Below are positions 54,305-63,656 of a stretch of 64,000 nt of DNA, in pieces. The notes under the pieces were generated by a model, which was not told the origin of the DNA, searched no databases, and worked only from the letters and a program-made list of their open reading frames with translations. The stretch comes from Geminicoccaceae bacterium. Lineage in GTDB: Bacteria > Pseudomonadota > Alphaproteobacteria > Geminicoccales > Geminicoccaceae. Every line of letters begins with the position of its first letter. Positions within the stretch are counted from its first letter, which is position 1. The translations under genes and the position numbers were made by a program. Location of the stretch: NCBI GenBank assembly GCA_028279345.1, contig JANQNY010000033.1, forward strand, positions 1 through 64,000, given 5' to 3'.

Positions 54305-56114
54305 ACGTCTTCTGGTCCGCACGCATCTTGACGTACTCACCGGGCGCGTCGCCGAGTGGCTTCAGAGGACCGGCACTCGGATCGCGCGCCTCAACCATCT
54401 CGCCGCCGTACTGAGCGAGCCATTCGGCCCAGTCGAGCCACCAAGAGCCTTCGCGATGCTCGGCGCCCGCAAACCATGCCTCAGGTTCCGCCGGCGGCTC
54501 GTTCTCGTTAACCCAATAGCCGTACTTGAGGCTACCGGCAGGGTTCATCACGCCAGCGATGTGCCCGGATCCGGCAAGGCAGAAGCGGACCGGCCCGGCA
54601 AATTGCTGGGTTACCGGATAGCATGACCGCCAAGGCGCCAAATGATCCTCGCGGGTGGCCACCGTGTAGGAGGGCGTCGTGATCTTGCGTGTATCCACCG
54701 GTGTGCCGAAGACTTCGAAGGTGTTGGGGCGTTCGAGCGCGTTCTGCAGGTAGAAGGCGCGGGCGTAGTCGGAGAGCATCTGCGCCGGCAGTGTCGTCTG
54801 GTCGGCGTTCCAATAAAGGAGGTCGAAAGGCGCCGGGTCGCGACCGAGGAGGTAGTTGTTGACGACGAACGACCAGATCAGGTCGTTCTCGCGCAGCATC
54901 GCAAAGGTCGTTGCGAGGTGGCGGCCTTCGAGAAAGCCGGTCTCCCTCGTATGCGCTTCCATCGATTCGAGCTGACCGGCATCGACGAAGATGCCGAGTT
55001 CGCCGACGTCTTCCGAGAAGTCGAACAGCGTGACGAAGAAGGTGGCGCTCTTGACGCGGTCGTCGCCCTTGGCGGCCAGATAAGCGAGCCCAGTCGCCAA
55101 GAGGATGCCGCCGATGCAGTAGCCGGCGAGATTGACCTCGCGCTCGCCCGTCTGCTGCTCGATGATGTCCATCGCCGCCAGCGGCCCTTCGCTGAGATAA
55201 TCTTCGAACCGCTTGTGTGCGAGCGCCTTGGTTGGGTTGACCCAGGACATCAAGAAGACGGTGTGCCCCTGGCCGACGAGCCAGCGGATGAAGCTGTTCT
55301 TCGGCTGCAGATCCATGATGTAGAACTTGTTGATCCACGCCGGGATGAACAGGAACGGGCGCTTGTGCACCGTCGGTGTGCTCGGCGCGTATTGGATCAG
55401 CTCGATCAGATCGTTCTTGTAGATGACCTTGCCGGGGGTGAGTGCGAGGTTCTTGCCGAGCGCGAAGGTGCTGTCGTCGCTCATGCTGATCTGCAGGTGG
55501 CCGCCACCGCGTTCGAGGTCGTCGAGAAAATGCTCGAGGCCGTCGAGCAGGCTCTTGCCGCCCGTTTCCTGCGCGCGCCGCAGGACCTCAGGGTTCGTGA
55601 AAGGGTTGTTCGACGGCGCGAGCGCGCTGAGATATTGGCGGGTGAAGAAGCGCACCCGCTGGTGCACCTTCGGATCGAGATCTTGGGCGTCGTCGACGAG
55701 CTTCTGCAGCCAGTTGGCGAAGACCAGATAGCCCTGCTCGATATAGGCGTAGGCCGGGTTCTCGCTCCAGGCGGGGTCCTTGAAGCGACGATCGCCACGC
55801 GACGGCTCGATCAGGGGACGCAGCTCCCCGCCGGTGGCGGACTCGAAGAATCGCTGCCAGAGCGCCATCGTGTCGCTCACGAGGCTCGCCTGCGCGGTGG
55901 CTAGGCGCACGGGATCCGACAAGAGCTTCAGGCCGAACTCCTGAAAGCTCGCGGCAACATCTCTCGTGTTGATCATCTGGAAATCGTCGCCGAAGAGCTC
56001 CTCCAGGTGCCGGGCGAAACTCGTGCTGATGAGCGTGGCACTGCGGGCGCTCAGCTCGACCAGACGCTGCTGCTGCTCGGTGTCCAGGACTGGAACTGTC
56101 GGCATGTCGTTCAT
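54303..56114 (-). CDS. phaC: Class I poly(3-hydroxyalkanoate) synthase
   Basis: 603 residues from the ATG at 56114 (GGGAGGGG upstream). The N-terminal ~200 residues match PhaC_N. The alpha/beta-hydrolase domain carries the lipase-like box GYCIGG with catalytic C333, and FLMSWVNPT, ETNL-like VNLAGYCIGG, DLLYWNADQTTLPAQM and SGHIAGVMNPAG. It polymerises (R)-3-hydroxyacyl-CoA into storage granules. No phaA, phaB, phaP or phaR gene is adjacent, so partners are elsewhere. The length is normal for class I. Confidence 0.94.
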   Translation of the reverse strand: MNDMPTVPVLDTEQQQRLVELSARSATLISTSFARHLEELFGDDFQMINTRDVAASFQEFGLKLLSDPVRLATAQASLVSDTMALWQRFFESATGGELRPLIEPSRGDRRFKDPAWSENPAYAYIEQGYLVFANWLQKLVDDAQDLDPKVHQRVRFFTRQYLSALAPSNNPFTNPEVLRRAQETGGKSLLDGLEHFLDDLERGGGHLQISMSDDSTFALGKNLALTPGKVIYKNDLIELIQYAPSTPTVHKRPFLFIPAWINKFYIMDLQPKNSFIRWLVGQGHTVFLMSWVNPTKALAHKRFEDYLSEGPLAAMDIIEQQTGEREVNLAGYCIGGILLATGLAYLAAKGDDRVKSATFFVTLFDFSEDVGELGIFVDAGQLESMEAHTRETGFLEGRHLATTFAMLRENDLIWSFVVNNYLLGRDPAPFDLLYWNADQTTLPAQMLSDYARAFYLQNALERPNTFEVFGTPVDTRKITTPSYTVATREDHLAPWRSCYPVTQQFAGPVRFCLAGSGHIAGVMNPAGSLKYGYWVNENEPPAEPEAWFAGAEHREGSWWLDWAEWLAQYGGEMVEARDPSAGPLKPLGDAPGEYVKMRADQKT

Positions 56115-56311
56115 GGGAAATCCCCTCCCGGTTTCGATCAGACGACCAAGCCGCCGCGCGTCACGCAACCCGCACTTTTTGAGGCGGCTCACGCCCGCGC
56201 GGCTGGCGACCCGACGCGCCTGCCACGCAGCCGCCGCTTGATCTTTTTGCAGTGCAGCGCTTCAACGACGCTGCGGCAGGCGGCCGCAGGTTCGAAGCGC
56301 GGGAGAGATGG

Positions 56312-57541
56312 ATGCGAGTAGCGGTCCTTGGCGGTGACGGTTTCGTCGGCTGGCCCACGGCTCTGCACCTGTCGGCCCAAGGTCACGACGTGGTCATCGT
56401 CGACAGCTTGGTTCGCAGACAGATCGATGGCGAGCTGGACGTTCAGTCGCTGACGCCGATCACCAGTCCCAAGGAACGTCGCGACGCCTGGAAGGAGATA
56501 TCGGGGCGCTGGATCGAGCTGGTGCGGATTGACCTCGCAACCGACTACGATCAGCTTCGCTCGTGGCTGTTGACGTGGCGTCCGGACGCCCTCGTCCATC
56601 TGGCGGAGCAGCGCGCAGCGCCCTATTCGATGAAGTCGCCGCGGCACAAGCGCTACACGGTCGACAACAACGTCAACGGGACCCACAACCTGCTCGCGGC
56701 GTTGGTCGAGACAGGGCTGGACGCGCATCTCGTCCACCTCGGCACCATGGGGGTGTACGGGTATTCGAGCGTGGGCGCGCCGATCCCGGAGGGCTATCTG
56801 CCAGTCAGCATCGAGTTGCCGGGCGGACGGCGGGCCGAGCAGGAGATCCTCTATCCGTCCAATCCGGGCTCGATCTACCACATGACCAAATGCCTGGATC
56901 AGATACTCTTCGCCTACTACGCCAAGAACGACGGGCTCCGCATCACCGACCTGCACCAGGGGATCGTCTGGGGCACCAACACGCCGGAGACGCTGGCCGA
57001 TGAGCGTCTCGTCAACCGCTTCGACTATGACGGCGACTACGGCACCGTGCTCAACCGCCTCCTGATGCAGGCGGCGATCGGCTATCCGCTCACGGTGCAC
57101 GGCACGGGCGGCCAGACGAGAGCGTTCATCCACATCACCGATTCCGTGCGCTGTATCGAGCTGGCGTTGGGGAGCCCGCCTGCAGGGGGTGACCGCGTCA
57201 AGATCTTCAACCAGATGACGGAGACGCATCGGGTGCGCGACCTCGCCACCCTGATCGCCGAGATGACCGGCGCCGAGATCGCCAACGTGACCAACCCGCG
57301 CAAGGAGGCCGCGGAAAACGACCTCGTCGTCGAGAACCAGCAGTTCCTGGAGTTGGGGCTCGAGCCGACGACCCTCTCGGCGGGCCTGCTCGACGAGATC
57401 CTCAATGTCGCCAAGCGCTACCGCCACCGCGTCGACACGCGCCACATTCCGTGCGTCTCGGCGTGGACCGAGGAGATCGCCCAGGCACTGGCGCGCGAGC
57501 GCCGGCCGCAGCTCAAGGTGATCGGCGGCGAGGGCGACTGA
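56312..57541 (+). CDS. sqdB: UDP-sulfoquinovose synthase
   Basis: 409 residues from the ATG at 56312 (GGGAGAG upstream). Rossmann VLGGDGFVGWPTALHLSAQGHDV, then DSLVRRQIDGEL, RPDALVHLAEQRAAPYSMKSP and the catalytic YHMTK. GIVWGTNTPET, YDGDYGTVLNRLLMQAAIGYPLTVHGTGGQTRAFIHI and FNQMTETHRVRDLA are all highly conserved in SqdB/SQD1. It converts UDP-glucose and sulfite to UDP-sulfoquinovose, the head-group donor for sulfolipid. First gene of the operon. Confidence 0.95.
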   Translation: MRVAVLGGDGFVGWPTALHLSAQGHDVVIVDSLVRRQIDGELDVQSLTPITSPKERRDAWKEISGRWIELVRIDLATDYDQLRSWLLTWRPDALVHLAEQRAAPYSMKSPRHKRYTVDNNVNGTHNLLAALVETGLDAHLVHLGTMGVYGYSSVGAPIPEGYLPVSIELPGGRRAEQEILYPSNPGSIYHMTKCLDQILFAYYAKNDGLRITDLHQGIVWGTNTPETLADERLVNRFDYDGDYGTVLNRLLMQAAIGYPLTVHGTGGQTRAFIHITDSVRCIELALGSPPAGGDRVKIFNQMTETHRVRDLATLIAEMTGAEIANVTNPRKEAAENDLVVENQQFLELGLEPTTLSAGLLDEILNVAKRYRHRVDTRHIPCVSAWTEEIAQALARERRPQLKVIGGEGD

Positions 57542-57548
57542 GGCGCCG

Positions 57549-58340
57549 GTGCGCGTCGCCTACGCCACGCTCGTCACCAACGCGGACTACGCGCTGGGCG
57601 CGCTCGCGCTCGCGCGCTCCTTGGCGCAAACGGACACCCTGGCACCGCTCTTGGTCCTGGCGCCCAAACGCGCCGACTGGTTGGAGCCGTTGGAGTGCGC
57701 GGGCGCAACGATCATCGACGTTGCGCCCTTGCCGCTGTCGCCTGGTTTCCGCGAGCGGCACACACGCGCGCGCCAGCACCAGGAAGCGCCGTTTACCAAA
57801 GGCGAGAAGCCGGCCTTCCACGACCCGCTCGACAACTTCCAGAAGCTGCGGCTCTGGGAACTCGACGCCTACGAGCGCATCGTCTTTCTCGACGCGGACA
57901 CGCTCGCCGTCCGCAATCTCGATCGGCTGTTCGGCTATCCGGAGTTCTCCGGCGCGCCCAACCTCTATCTGACGCTCGCCGATTTTCATCGGCTGAACTC
58001 GGGCGTTTTCGTCGCCGCCCCGGACAAGGCGCGCTACGAGGCGATGGTGCAGGCTCTGGATGCGCCCGGAGCCTTCTGGAGGCGCACGGACCAGACGTTT
58101 CTCGAGCACTGGTTCCCCGATTGGCATGGGCTCCCTTACACCTGCAACACGCTCCAATACGTCTACTTCAACCTGCCGGAGCTCTGGTACTGGCCGCAGA
58201 TCAAGGTGGTGCACTACCAGTACGAGAAGCCCTGGCAGTCGCAGCACCCCAAGGCGGCGTTGCTCAAGCCGCTGATCGATCTCTGGTGGCGATTGCATGA
58301 CGGCGGTCGGCCGCCGGACGAGCTACCGGCGGCGGCTTAA
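57549..58340 (+). CDS. sqdD: Glycogenin-like GT8 transferase, SqdD-like
   Basis: 263 residues, GTG start 7 nt after sqdB. GT8 fold: AYATLVTNADYALGALALARSLAQT, KLRLWELDAYERIVFLDADTLAVRNLDRLF with the DxD metal motif, FNSG-like HRLNSGVFVAAPD, TDQTFLEHWF, and VVHYQYEKPWQ. R. sphaeroides SqdD is a glycogenin-like protein needed for sulfoquinovosyl transfer and lies between sqdB and sqdC. The position and family match that. Confidence 0.85.
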   Translation: MRVAYATLVTNADYALGALALARSLAQTDTLAPLLVLAPKRADWLEPLECAGATIIDVAPLPLSPGFRERHTRARQHQEAPFTKGEKPAFHDPLDNFQKLRLWELDAYERIVFLDADTLAVRNLDRLFGYPEFSGAPNLYLTLADFHRLNSGVFVAAPDKARYEAMVQALDAPGAFWRRTDQTFLEHWFPDWHGLPYTCNTLQYVYFNLPELWYWPQIKVVHYQYEKPWQSQHPKAALLKPLIDLWWRLHDGGRPPDELPAAA

Positions 58341-58341
58341 G

Positions 58342-59214
58342 GTGCGCGTCGCCGTTACGGGTGCCACGGGCTATGTCGGTCGCTTCATCGTCGATGCCCT
58401 CCTGCGCGCGGGCCACAAAGTGCAGGCGTGGGCGCGACCGACCAGCGAACGCGGGGGCTTCGCTGGCGAGGTCTTGTGGGTCGAGGGTGGGCTAGGACGC
58501 CACGGCAGCGAGCAGGCCTTGCTGCGCAATGCCGATGCGCTCGTCCACGCAGCCTTCGAGCATGTTCTTGGGCGCTATCGCGGGGGTGAGGGTAACGATC
58601 CGGAGCGTTTTCTTGCCGTTAATAGAGAGGGCTCGCTCAGCCTCCTCGCCTCGGCTGATGCGGCCGGTATCGAGCGGGTCGTCTTTTTTTCGAGTCGTGC
58701 GGTCTATGGCGGGCGGTGCTGGGATCGGCCGCTCGACGAGGATCATCCGCCGCGACCGGACACGCTCTACGGAGCCTACAAGCTCGCCGTCGAGCAGGGT
58801 TTGGCCCTGGGTGCACGCGGACGCGCCTGGTCGAGCCTGCGCGCAACGGGTGTTTATGGCCGCGCGTGGCCGCTATCTCGATCGAAGTGGTACGACGTCG
58901 TGCGCACAAGCCTGGGGGGCGAGGCGCCTTCGGCGCGCGGTGGAACGGAAATCGCGGGCTGTGACGTGGCGGCCGCGGTGCAGCTGCTCTTGAACGCTCC
59001 GGCGGCGGAGATCAGCGGACGCGCTTTCAACGTCAGCGACGTCTACGTCACCCATCGCGCGATCAGTCGCTTGGCGGGGGGTGCGCTTGCGCCGCGGTCC
59101 GGCCCGCCGACGGGGATCATGGTGACCGGACGCTTGCAATCATTGGGTTGGCGACCGCTCGGCTGGGCCGGTGTCGTTGACGCGGTCGAATCGTTGGTGG
59201 CTGAACTTGGCTAG
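58342..59214 (+). CDS. sqdC: NAD-dependent epimerase/dehydratase-type reductase, SqdC-like
   Basis: 290 residues, GTG start 1 nt after sqdD. VAVTGATGYVGRFIVDALLRAGHKV (NAD(P) motif), DALVHAAFEHV, VVFFSSRAVYGG and YGAYK (YxxxK) are extended-SDR marks, with a divergent C-terminus. SqdC of R. sphaeroides is a small-reductase-like protein whose loss accumulates sulfoquinovosyl-dihydroxyacetone. Gene order sqdB-sqdD-sqdC is the main support; sequence alone would say generic epimerase. Confidence 0.78.
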   Translation: MRVAVTGATGYVGRFIVDALLRAGHKVQAWARPTSERGGFAGEVLWVEGGLGRHGSEQALLRNADALVHAAFEHVLGRYRGGEGNDPERFLAVNREGSLSLLASADAAGIERVVFFSSRAVYGGRCWDRPLDEDHPPRPDTLYGAYKLAVEQGLALGARGRAWSSLRATGVYGRAWPLSRSKWYDVVRTSLGGEAPSARGGTEIAGCDVAAAVQLLLNAPAAEISGRAFNVSDVYVTHRAISRLAGGALAPRSGPPTGIMVTGRLQSLGWRPLGWAGVVDAVESLVAELG

Positions 59215-59238
59215 CGTAGGGCGCGTGCCCTGCTTGGC

Positions 59239-59823
59239 TCAGAGCGCTGCCGCCAGTGCGTGCTCCGCCCAGGTCTTCGCGGCGACGAGCGCCTCGTCGT
59301 CCTCTCCGGGCGCCCGCTCCGCCAGGTCCAGCTCGTGCTGGGCGTAGACCGCCAAGGCGTGGGCCACCCTGCGCCGTTGCGCGCTGGGCCAGCTGTCGAA
59401 CGCAAGTGTCTCGAGCTTCGCCTTCAAGAGATCTGGGTCGACCACCCAACTGTCGAGCGGCCGCGCGAACGCGCCGGCGAGGAAGTAGGGCAGGACGGCC
59501 TTGAACGTGTCGGCGTCGCCCAGCGTATAGCCGGCTTCGAGCGTGAGCGAGATCAGTGCGTCGTCGCTGAACTCGGCGAGCGACGTGCCGACGCCCGGCA
59601 GCGTCGGGTCGTGCGCGCGTGCGCGTCGCCAGCTCTGCGGTAGATGCTCCCAGACATTGTCACCGAACGCGCCGAAGACGTCCATCAGGCCCAGGACTGC
59701 GCGCTTCTGCGCCGGCTCGAGCACGGCAAGCGCGCGTTGGAAACGGGTCGTTGGGCGGTGCGGACGCCGCCAAGCCCAGTCTGCCAAGCGGACGACGTTG
59801 TCACCAGTTTCCTGCGCGAGCAT
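59239..59823 (-). CDS. Hypothetical helical cytoplasmic protein
   Basis: 194 residues. Helix-rich, with DVFGAFGDNVWEHLPQSW, a central ISLTLEAGYTLGDADTFKAVLPYFLAGAFARP and a long C-terminal helix LAVYAQHELDLAE. No signal peptide and no family recognised. It converges on the sqd operon. Coding is supported by length, biased codon use and a plausible protein sequence. Confidence 0.65.
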   Translation of the reverse strand: MLAQETGDNVVRLADWAWRRPHRPTTRFQRALAVLEPAQKRAVLGLMDVFGAFGDNVWEHLPQSWRRARAHDPTLPGVGTSLAEFSDDALISLTLEAGYTLGDADTFKAVLPYFLAGAFARPLDSWVVDPDLLKAKLETLAFDSWPSAQRRRVAHALAVYAQHELDLAERAPGEDDEALVAAKTWAEHALAAAL

Positions 59824-60082
59824 GGGCTCACTCCGTTACTGACGCCTAGGTTGATGAAGCCGATGCCATTTATCAACCTATAGGAGAAGAACGCGTTGTT
59901 GACGAGCGCAAAGATAGAAGGCGTCGATGCGTCGCTGCTTGGTGTGGTTTCTCCCTTTTCAGTTAAAACTCTCTTAAAAGCGGTGCCTTACATCACATCG
60001 TCGAGCATCGGCGCGGGATCGCGCGGGCAGCGGCTCGGTCATGTGGTCGCCGGCACCTCGACGCGCAGAGACCCGAACCTCC

Positions 60083-60820
60083 ATGCCAGACCTCGCCGAC
60101 ATCGCCCTGGTCGCCGCCGCGTTTCTCGCCGCCGGCATCGTCAAGGGCATCGTGGGTCTTGGTTTTCCCATCGTCGTGGTGGCGATCCTCAGCCCGGTTC
60201 TCGGCCTCGCACCCACCGTCGCGCTGCTCGTCGTTCCGGGCGTCGTCACGAACGTGCGCCAAGGGCTCACCGGCGGGCGCTTTTGGGCCATCCTCGACCG
60301 GCAACGCTGGGTCCTCGGGTTGACGATCGTGGGGATCTGGTTTGGAACCGGCCTGCTTGCCAGCGTCGACACCAAGAGCTTGAGCATCGTCCTCGGCACC
60401 GCCTTGGTACTCTATGCCGTCTATGCGCTAGCGCTCCCGCCACTGCCTGAGCCCGGTCGTTTCGAGCCCGTGCTGGCACCGGCCGTCGGATTCTCCGCTG
60501 GGCTGATGTGCGGCATGGTCGGCATCTGGGCGGTGCCGGGGGTGGTCTACTATGCGCTTCTGCGGTTGCGCCGCGACGAGCTGATCCAGACGCTCGGTAT
60601 CACCTTCATCGTGCTGAGCGTCGTCCTGGGCCTGAGCCTGCAGCAGCGCGGCCTGCTGCCGGGCCCGCAACTCGTCCTCTCCACATTGGCCTTGCCTTCG
60701 GTCCTCGCCGGCATGCTGATCGGCGAGCGCCTGCGCCGACGACTGCCGGAGCCGGTGTTCCGGCGGTTCTTTCTCGTGGCGCTCCTGCTGATGGGCCTCA
60801 ACATCGCGCTGACGGCCTGA
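60083..60820 (+). CDS. TauE/SafE-type sulfite exporter family membrane protein
   Basis: 245 residues from the ATG at 60083. Typical two-repeat layout: VAAAFLAAGIVKGIVGLGFPIVVVAILSPV (the GxGG/FP repeat), LVVPGVVTNVRQGLTGGRFW, VGFSAGLMCGMVGIWAVPGVVYYALLRLRRDELIQTLGITF. About eight membrane segments. TauE/SafE proteins export organosulfonates or sulfite; its location close to sqd genes may reflect sulfonate handling, which is suggestive only. Confidence 0.9.
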   Translation: MPDLADIALVAAAFLAAGIVKGIVGLGFPIVVVAILSPVLGLAPTVALLVVPGVVTNVRQGLTGGRFWAILDRQRWVLGLTIVGIWFGTGLLASVDTKSLSIVLGTALVLYAVYALALPPLPEPGRFEPVLAPAVGFSAGLMCGMVGIWAVPGVVYYALLRLRRDELIQTLGITFIVLSVVLGLSLQQRGLLPGPQLVLSTLALPSVLAGMLIGERLRRRLPEPVFRRFFLVALLLMGLNIALTA

Positions 60821-60828
60821 GCTCAGCG

Positions 60829-61659
60829 CTACTCGGTACGGCCGGCCAAGCTCTGCACGAGCGACGGGTTCAGATCGAGGTGCTCTTTAGCGGCGTCGAT
60901 CACGCTCTCGTCGAGGGTCGGAGGCTTGAGGTCGATGCCTTTGCCGAGCGTGTCGACGATCGCGTCGATCGCCTCGATCCGCGCATAGCGCTTGTCCTCC
61001 GCCGGGATCGGGCGCCATGGCGCATACTTCGTCGATGTCCGATCGAACATCTCGTCGATTGCCTTGGTGTAGGCGTCCCACTTGTTCCGGTTGCGGAAGT
61101 CCTCGTAGCTGAGCTTCCAGCGTTTGATCGGGTTGGTGAGCCGCTCCTCGAAGCGCTTGAGCTGCTCCTCCGGGCTGAGGTGCAGGAAGAGCTTGACGAT
61201 GCGCGTGCCGTGATCGGTCAAAGTGCGCTCGAAGTCGTTGATCTCGGCGTAGCCCTCCTTCCAGCGACGCTTGGGCGTGAGGTTCTCGACACGTTCAACG
61301 AGGACGCGGCCATACCAGGAGCGGTCGAAGGCGGAGATCGCGCCGCGCGGCGGCAGCATCGGCCAGAAGCGAGCGAGCCAGTGCCGGTCCAGATAGTAGG
61401 GCCGCGGCGCACCGATCGGCCAAACCTTGAAGCTCCGCGGATCGAGTGCCATGGAGAGCCGACGGATGGCACCGCCCTTGCCGGCCGCATCCCACCCCTC
61501 GAAGACGATCACCGCCGAACGGCCTTCATAGAGATAGGCCTGTTGGATGAGCGTCACCTTGTGCTGCAGCTTCGCGAGCTTCTTGTCGTAGTCGGCGCGT
61601 CTGATGGTCTTGGTGAGGTCGACGCCCTTGAGTTTCAGCTTCGCGGACTTCTTCGTCAT
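60829..61659 (-). CDS. ppk2: Polyphosphate kinase 2
   Basis: 276 residues. Walker A VFEGWDAAGKGGAIRRL (~52-68), RGAISAFDRSWYGRVLVERV (lid and Walker B), then YAEINDFERTLTDHGTRIVKLFLHLSPEEQLKRFEER and WDAYTKAIDEMFDRTSTKYAPW are the PPK2 core. It phosphorylates nucleoside mono- or diphosphates from polyphosphate. Single-domain length fits class I or III; the nucleotide preference cannot be read. Confidence 0.95.
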   Translation of the reverse strand: MTKKSAKLKLKGVDLTKTIRRADYDKKLAKLQHKVTLIQQAYLYEGRSAVIVFEGWDAAGKGGAIRRLSMALDPRSFKVWPIGAPRPYYLDRHWLARFWPMLPPRGAISAFDRSWYGRVLVERVENLTPKRRWKEGYAEINDFERTLTDHGTRIVKLFLHLSPEEQLKRFEERLTNPIKRWKLSYEDFRNRNKWDAYTKAIDEMFDRTSTKYAPWRPIPAEDKRYARIEAIDAIVDTLGKGIDLKPPTLDESVIDAAKEHLDLNPSLVQSLAGRTE

Positions 61660-62103
61660 GGCCCGTTTTGACCTCGTTGGTTGGCACCCGAACAGACTAG
61701 CGCGCGCGGTCCCTTGCAGACCGTGAGGCCTTGATGCGGCTGTTCAATGCCAGCAGCTTCGACATCGCCCATCAACACCAACTTAAACGCAAGTCCCGCG
61801 CAACGCGTGCTACGCTTGAGGCTTGCCACAGAGGGACGGACAGCGGTTCGCAACGACGCCCAACGGAGACGCTAGACGGAAGCGCCGCCTGTGCAAGCCG
61901 CAACGCGTTGAAGCGTAGAGAAGAGCGGTATCAGACGGCCCGCCGCTCTCTCCATTCGTGTCGAAAACAAGGCTGCGTCTTGCTGAGCGTCGATCGGACC
62001 CGCCCGGTTGCAGGTCCACGCTCAACCCAGCGCACAGCGGCCTACAACTCTTCGTAGGTAGGCACTTGCCTGTCCGACCTCGCTCCCGCTGAGGCTTGCG
62101 AGA
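61660..62103. other. Intergenic region, 444 bp, no gene supported
   Basis: Short frames on both strands carry no motifs. I see no tRNA, terminator or repeat. It must contain the ppk2 promoter and the end of the small secreted-protein transcript. Confidence 0.4.
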
Positions 62104-62406
62104 TCACTGCCCCACTTGGAGACGCTCCGCCCATTCCGAGATCAGGTCTTCAGCCATGGCCGCGCGTTCAGCGCCATCACTTGGAGCGGGATCGGTCGCC
62201 GCGATCTCGGCGTCCAAGGCGGCATCCAGGTCGGTCTGACAGGCGGCCATCGCGTCGACGACAGAGGCATCACCGCCGCTCATGGCGCTAGCTACGCAGA
62301 GCTCCAACGCCGCATAGGTATCCGCGGCTTTCTGCAGTGCGGCCGCGTCGACCGCCAATGCTGGCGTTGCTGCCAGCGCGAAGACGAATGCCAGCATCTT
62401 CATCAT
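62104..62406 (-). CDS. Small exported alpha-helical protein
   Basis: 100 residues. Signal peptide (MLAFVFALAATPALA), then a helical mature chain of ~80 residues rich in Ala/Asp/Glu with two cysteines (ELCVAS and MAACQTD) likely to form a disulfide. GGGGGATACAG precedes the ATG pair. No family recognised. It lies downstream of lpxC on the same strand, after a strong hairpin. Confidence 0.65.
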   Translation of the reverse strand: MMKMLAFVFALAATPALAVDAAALQKAADTYAALELCVASAMSGGDASVVDAMAACQTDLDAALDAEIAATDPAPSDGAERAAMAEDLISEWAERLQVGQ

Positions 62407-62533
62407 CGTCTGTATCCCCCAAATGTGCCGGAGCCCGAACGGCCAATCCTTGTAACACCGCCGTGCGACATATCAGCGCCGCCAGAGCCGTTGCAAGAAT
62501 GCTTGCCATCGAGAAAAGCTGAGCGAAACGACG

Positions 62534-62559
62534 ACCGGCCGCCGATGTCGGCGGCCGGT
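62534..62559 (-). terminator. 12-bp perfect hairpin after lpxC
   Basis: ACCGGCCGCCGA-TG-TCGGCGGCCGGT, a perfect 12-bp stem lying 36 nt past the lpxC stop. The tail is only modestly T-rich (CGTCGTTTCGC), so it is a terminator or mRNA-stabilising hairpin. Confidence 0.6.
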
Positions 62560-62595
62560 GCGCAACCACGAGCGCGGAGAGCTAGCGCACGCGGT

Positions 62596-63519
62596 TCAAT
62601 CGGCTCCCAGCTGGGCGGCATGAACGAGAGCCGAAGGTTGCTCCAGGTCGGCGCCGACGACGCGCCACGCAGAGCGGTCCGCGAGCAGCCGGCGCAACAG
62701 CTTCACGTGCAGCATGTGGCCGCTGCCCCGACCGACGAAGCGCCCCTGAATGGGACCGGCGAGGAACAGATCGCCGATGGCATCCAACGCCTTGTGACGC
62801 ACAAACTCGTCGGGCCATCTGAGACCCTCCGGGTTCAACACGCCACGCTCGCTGACCACAACGGCATTGTCGAGCGAGCCGCCACGGGCGAGGCCTTGCG
62901 CGCGCAGGCTGTCGACATCCTCGGCGAAGCCGAAGGTCCGTGCGCCCGCCAGCTCGCTCGGAAAGCTCTCGCCGTCGACCTCGACGGCGAGTCGTTGGCG
63001 GCCAATCGCGGCATGCGCGAAGTCGATGCTCATATCGACTGCAAAGCCCTGATGGGGTCTGAGGCTCGCCGAGCGTTCACCATGCTGGACCGTAACCGGG
63101 TGCAGGATCTCGAGAACCCGGCGGGGTGCATCCTGCTCGACGATGCCGGCGCAGCCGAGGAGGAAGAAGAAGGACCTGGCACTGCCGTCCATCGCCGGCA
63201 CCTCGGGACCGTCGAGCGCGATCTCGATATTGTCGATGCCCCAAGCGGCAAGCGCCGCCATCAGGTGCTCGACGGTGCTGACCGTTGCACCGCAGGGGCT
63301 CCGCAACAAGGTGCATCGGGTCGTGTCGGCAACCGTCTCGATGCACGCCTCGATGTGCGGGCTGCCTGGCCGATCCTCACGCACGAAACGGATGCCGCTG
63401 TCAGCGGACGCCGGACGCAGCGTCAACGCTACCCGTGCGCCCGTGTGCAAGCCGACACCGACACACCCGATCGCCGATCTGATCGTACGCTGCCGTATGT
63501 GCTTTTCTGCCAACGACAT
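62596..63519 (-). CDS. lpxC: UDP-3-O-acyl-N-acetylglucosamine deacetylase
   Basis: About 307 residues from the ATG at 63519 (a GTG at 63528 is also possible). QRTIRSAIGCVGVGLHTG at the start, metal-site His in STVEHLMAALAAWGIDN, DGPEVPAMDGSA, and the second zinc block HKALDAIGDLFLAGPIQGRF with the catalytic GRGSGH. It performs the committed step of lipid A synthesis on the cytoplasmic face. Follows ftsZ by 137 nt, the standard end of the dcw cluster. FtsH-type degradation signals are not evident. Confidence 0.96.
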   Translation of the reverse strand: MSLAEKHIRQRTIRSAIGCVGVGLHTGARVALTLRPASADSGIRFVREDRPGSPHIEACIETVADTTRCTLLRSPCGATVSTVEHLMAALAAWGIDNIEIALDGPEVPAMDGSARSFFFLLGCAGIVEQDAPRRVLEILHPVTVQHGERSASLRPHQGFAVDMSIDFAHAAIGRQRLAVEVDGESFPSELAGARTFGFAEDVDSLRAQGLARGGSLDNAVVVSERGVLNPEGLRWPDEFVRHKALDAIGDLFLAGPIQGRFVGRGSGHMLHVKLLRRLLADRSAWRVVGADLEQPSALVHAAQLGAD

Positions 63520-63656
63520 TCGCCCCACCCACTGGTCGCCCGCGAACGACCTGATTTACGCCGTTTGAGGGGTATCCGGCCGGCGGGCACGCCGCAAATC
63601 ACGCTTCGTGTCGGTTTTTGACATGTCGACGTGTGGCGCGCCCGGCCGGATGTACT

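Noticed and set aside
54642-55904. 420-codon frame opposite phaC
   Set aside because: Composition artefact; PhaC is unambiguous.
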